Positions 6,373-6,890 of a DNA stretch of 6,890 nt are shown one piece after another. How positions within the stretch are numbered: the stretch's first letter is position 1; every line of letters begins with the position of its first letter. Source of the DNA: Pseudomonadota bacterium (lineage in GTDB: Bacteria; Desulfobacterota; Desulfobacteria; Desulfobacterales; RPRI01); the NCBI GenBank assembly GCA_018819005.1, contig JAHJQU010000275.1:1-6890 (forward strand), written 5' to 3'. The notes under the pieces were generated by a model. The model searched no databases. It saw nothing but the letters and a program-made list of their open reading frames with translations, and was not told the DNA's origin. A program made the position numbers and the translations under genes.

Positions 6373-6376
6373 TCCT
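6373..6376 (-). promoter_or_regulatory. Ribosome binding site that fixes the DsrE-family start
   Basis: The minus strand reads AGGA, eight bases before the ATG at 6364. Its first-codon overlap with the ATG at 6373 argues against that earlier start. Confidence 0.55.
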
Positions 6377-6410
6377 TTTTCTGTAAAATTGTTAGTAAGC
6401 CATATCAGTT

Positions 6411-6890
6411 TTACTGCATCTGAGTAATAAGATCTTCCAAAATTTTATCTGCTTCGTCAGCCGGAACCTGACAAGTACCTACCTTTTTGTGACCACCTCC
6501 GCCGTATTTTAACATCAGTGCGCCAACATCAACATTTGAAGTTCTGTTTAAAATGCTATACCCGCAGTTCATAACAATATTCTGGCGCTGGAAGCCCCAA
6601 AGAACCTGTATGGAAATATTCTGTTCGGGATAAAGACTGTAAAGAACAAAACGGTTCCCTGTATATATTTCATTCTGATTCCTCAGATCTAATACAATTA
6701 CGTTTCCTCTTACTGTTGCGTTGGATTTCACCATCTTCTTGAAAAGAGTATCCTGTTCAAAATAACGCTTTTTTCTTTCTCTGATATCCTCAATTTCCAG
6801 TATTTCATCAGCTTTTTTCAATCTGCAATAATCAATCATATCCATCATCAATTGATAATTACTTATTCTATAATCCTTGTATCTGCCTAA
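6411..6890 (-). CDS. DHH/DHHA1-family phosphoesterase, C-terminal part
   Basis: The minus-strand frame is open to the right edge, so the 5' half lies outside the window. About 159 residues are visible, beginning LGRYKDYRISNYQLMMDMID and ending at TAA (6411-6413). Methionines and a TTG near 6839-6851 are internal, because the sequence before them (GRYKDYRISNYQ) is coding-like and continuous. The end of the protein is a DHHA1 domain with the substrate-binding motif GGGGH at 6489-6503 (YGGGGHKKVGTCQVP). DHH-DHHA1 enzymes are metal-dependent phosphoesterases that include nanoRNases, RecJ, cyclic-dinucleotide phosphodiesterases and exopolyphosphatase-like proteins. The catalytic DHH half is not visible, so the substrate class cannot be chosen. 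It stands upstream of the DsrE-family gene (gap about 46 bp) and may share its transcript. Confidence 0.85.
   Translation of the reverse strand, partial: LGRYKDYRISNYQLMMDMIDYCRLKKADEILEIEDIRERKKRYFEQDTLFKKMVKSNATVRGNVIVLDLRNQNEIYTGNRFVLYSLYPEQNISIQVLWGFQRQNIVMNCGYSILNRTSNVDVGALMLKYGGGGHKKVGTCQVPADEADKILEDLITQMQ

Overview
The window looks like part of a bacterial chromosome. The likely source is an anaerobic or sulfur-metabolising lineage such as Desulfobacterota; this is inferred only from the gene families (fused TRAP permease, DsrE family, YqaA, DHH phosphoesterase) and is not proven. No rRNA, complete tRNA, CRISPR array, transposase or integrase is visible. Both edges cut through genes.

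Layout: bases 1-471 hold the 3' end of a plus-strand fused TRAP-type permease. Everything else is on the minus strand and converges on it across a 41-bp gap. In minus-strand (transcription) order the genes are: the C-terminal part of a DHH/DHHA1 phosphoesterase (6411 to the right edge), a small DsrE-family protein, a YqaA/DedA-like membrane protein, a small cupin, TrmO (tRNA m6t6A37 methyltransferase), a short protein with a PD-(D/E)XK-like core whose 3' part is out of frame, a SWIM zinc-finger protein with a long helical C-terminus, and a beta-class DNA methyltransferase with a staphylococcal-nuclease-like (SNase) OB-fold domain at its C-terminus.

The region splits into two parts. Bases 4588-6890 are ordinary small housekeeping and sulfur-relay type genes with good ribosome binding sites. 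Bases 513-4468 look like an accessory DNA-modification module: methyltransferase fused to an SNase-like domain, SWIM protein, and a nuclease-like candidate with a frameshift and an AT-rich 5' flank. The most economical reading is a restriction-modification-like island in which the methyltransferase is intact and the possible nuclease is damaged or mis-sequenced. The linkage of these three genes into one system is inference from strand and spacing. The two points most worth following are the methyltransferase-SNase fusion, whose nuclease active site looks degraded, and the frameshifted nuclease-like gene, which also carries a sequence identical in form to a tRNA T-arm on its opposite strand.
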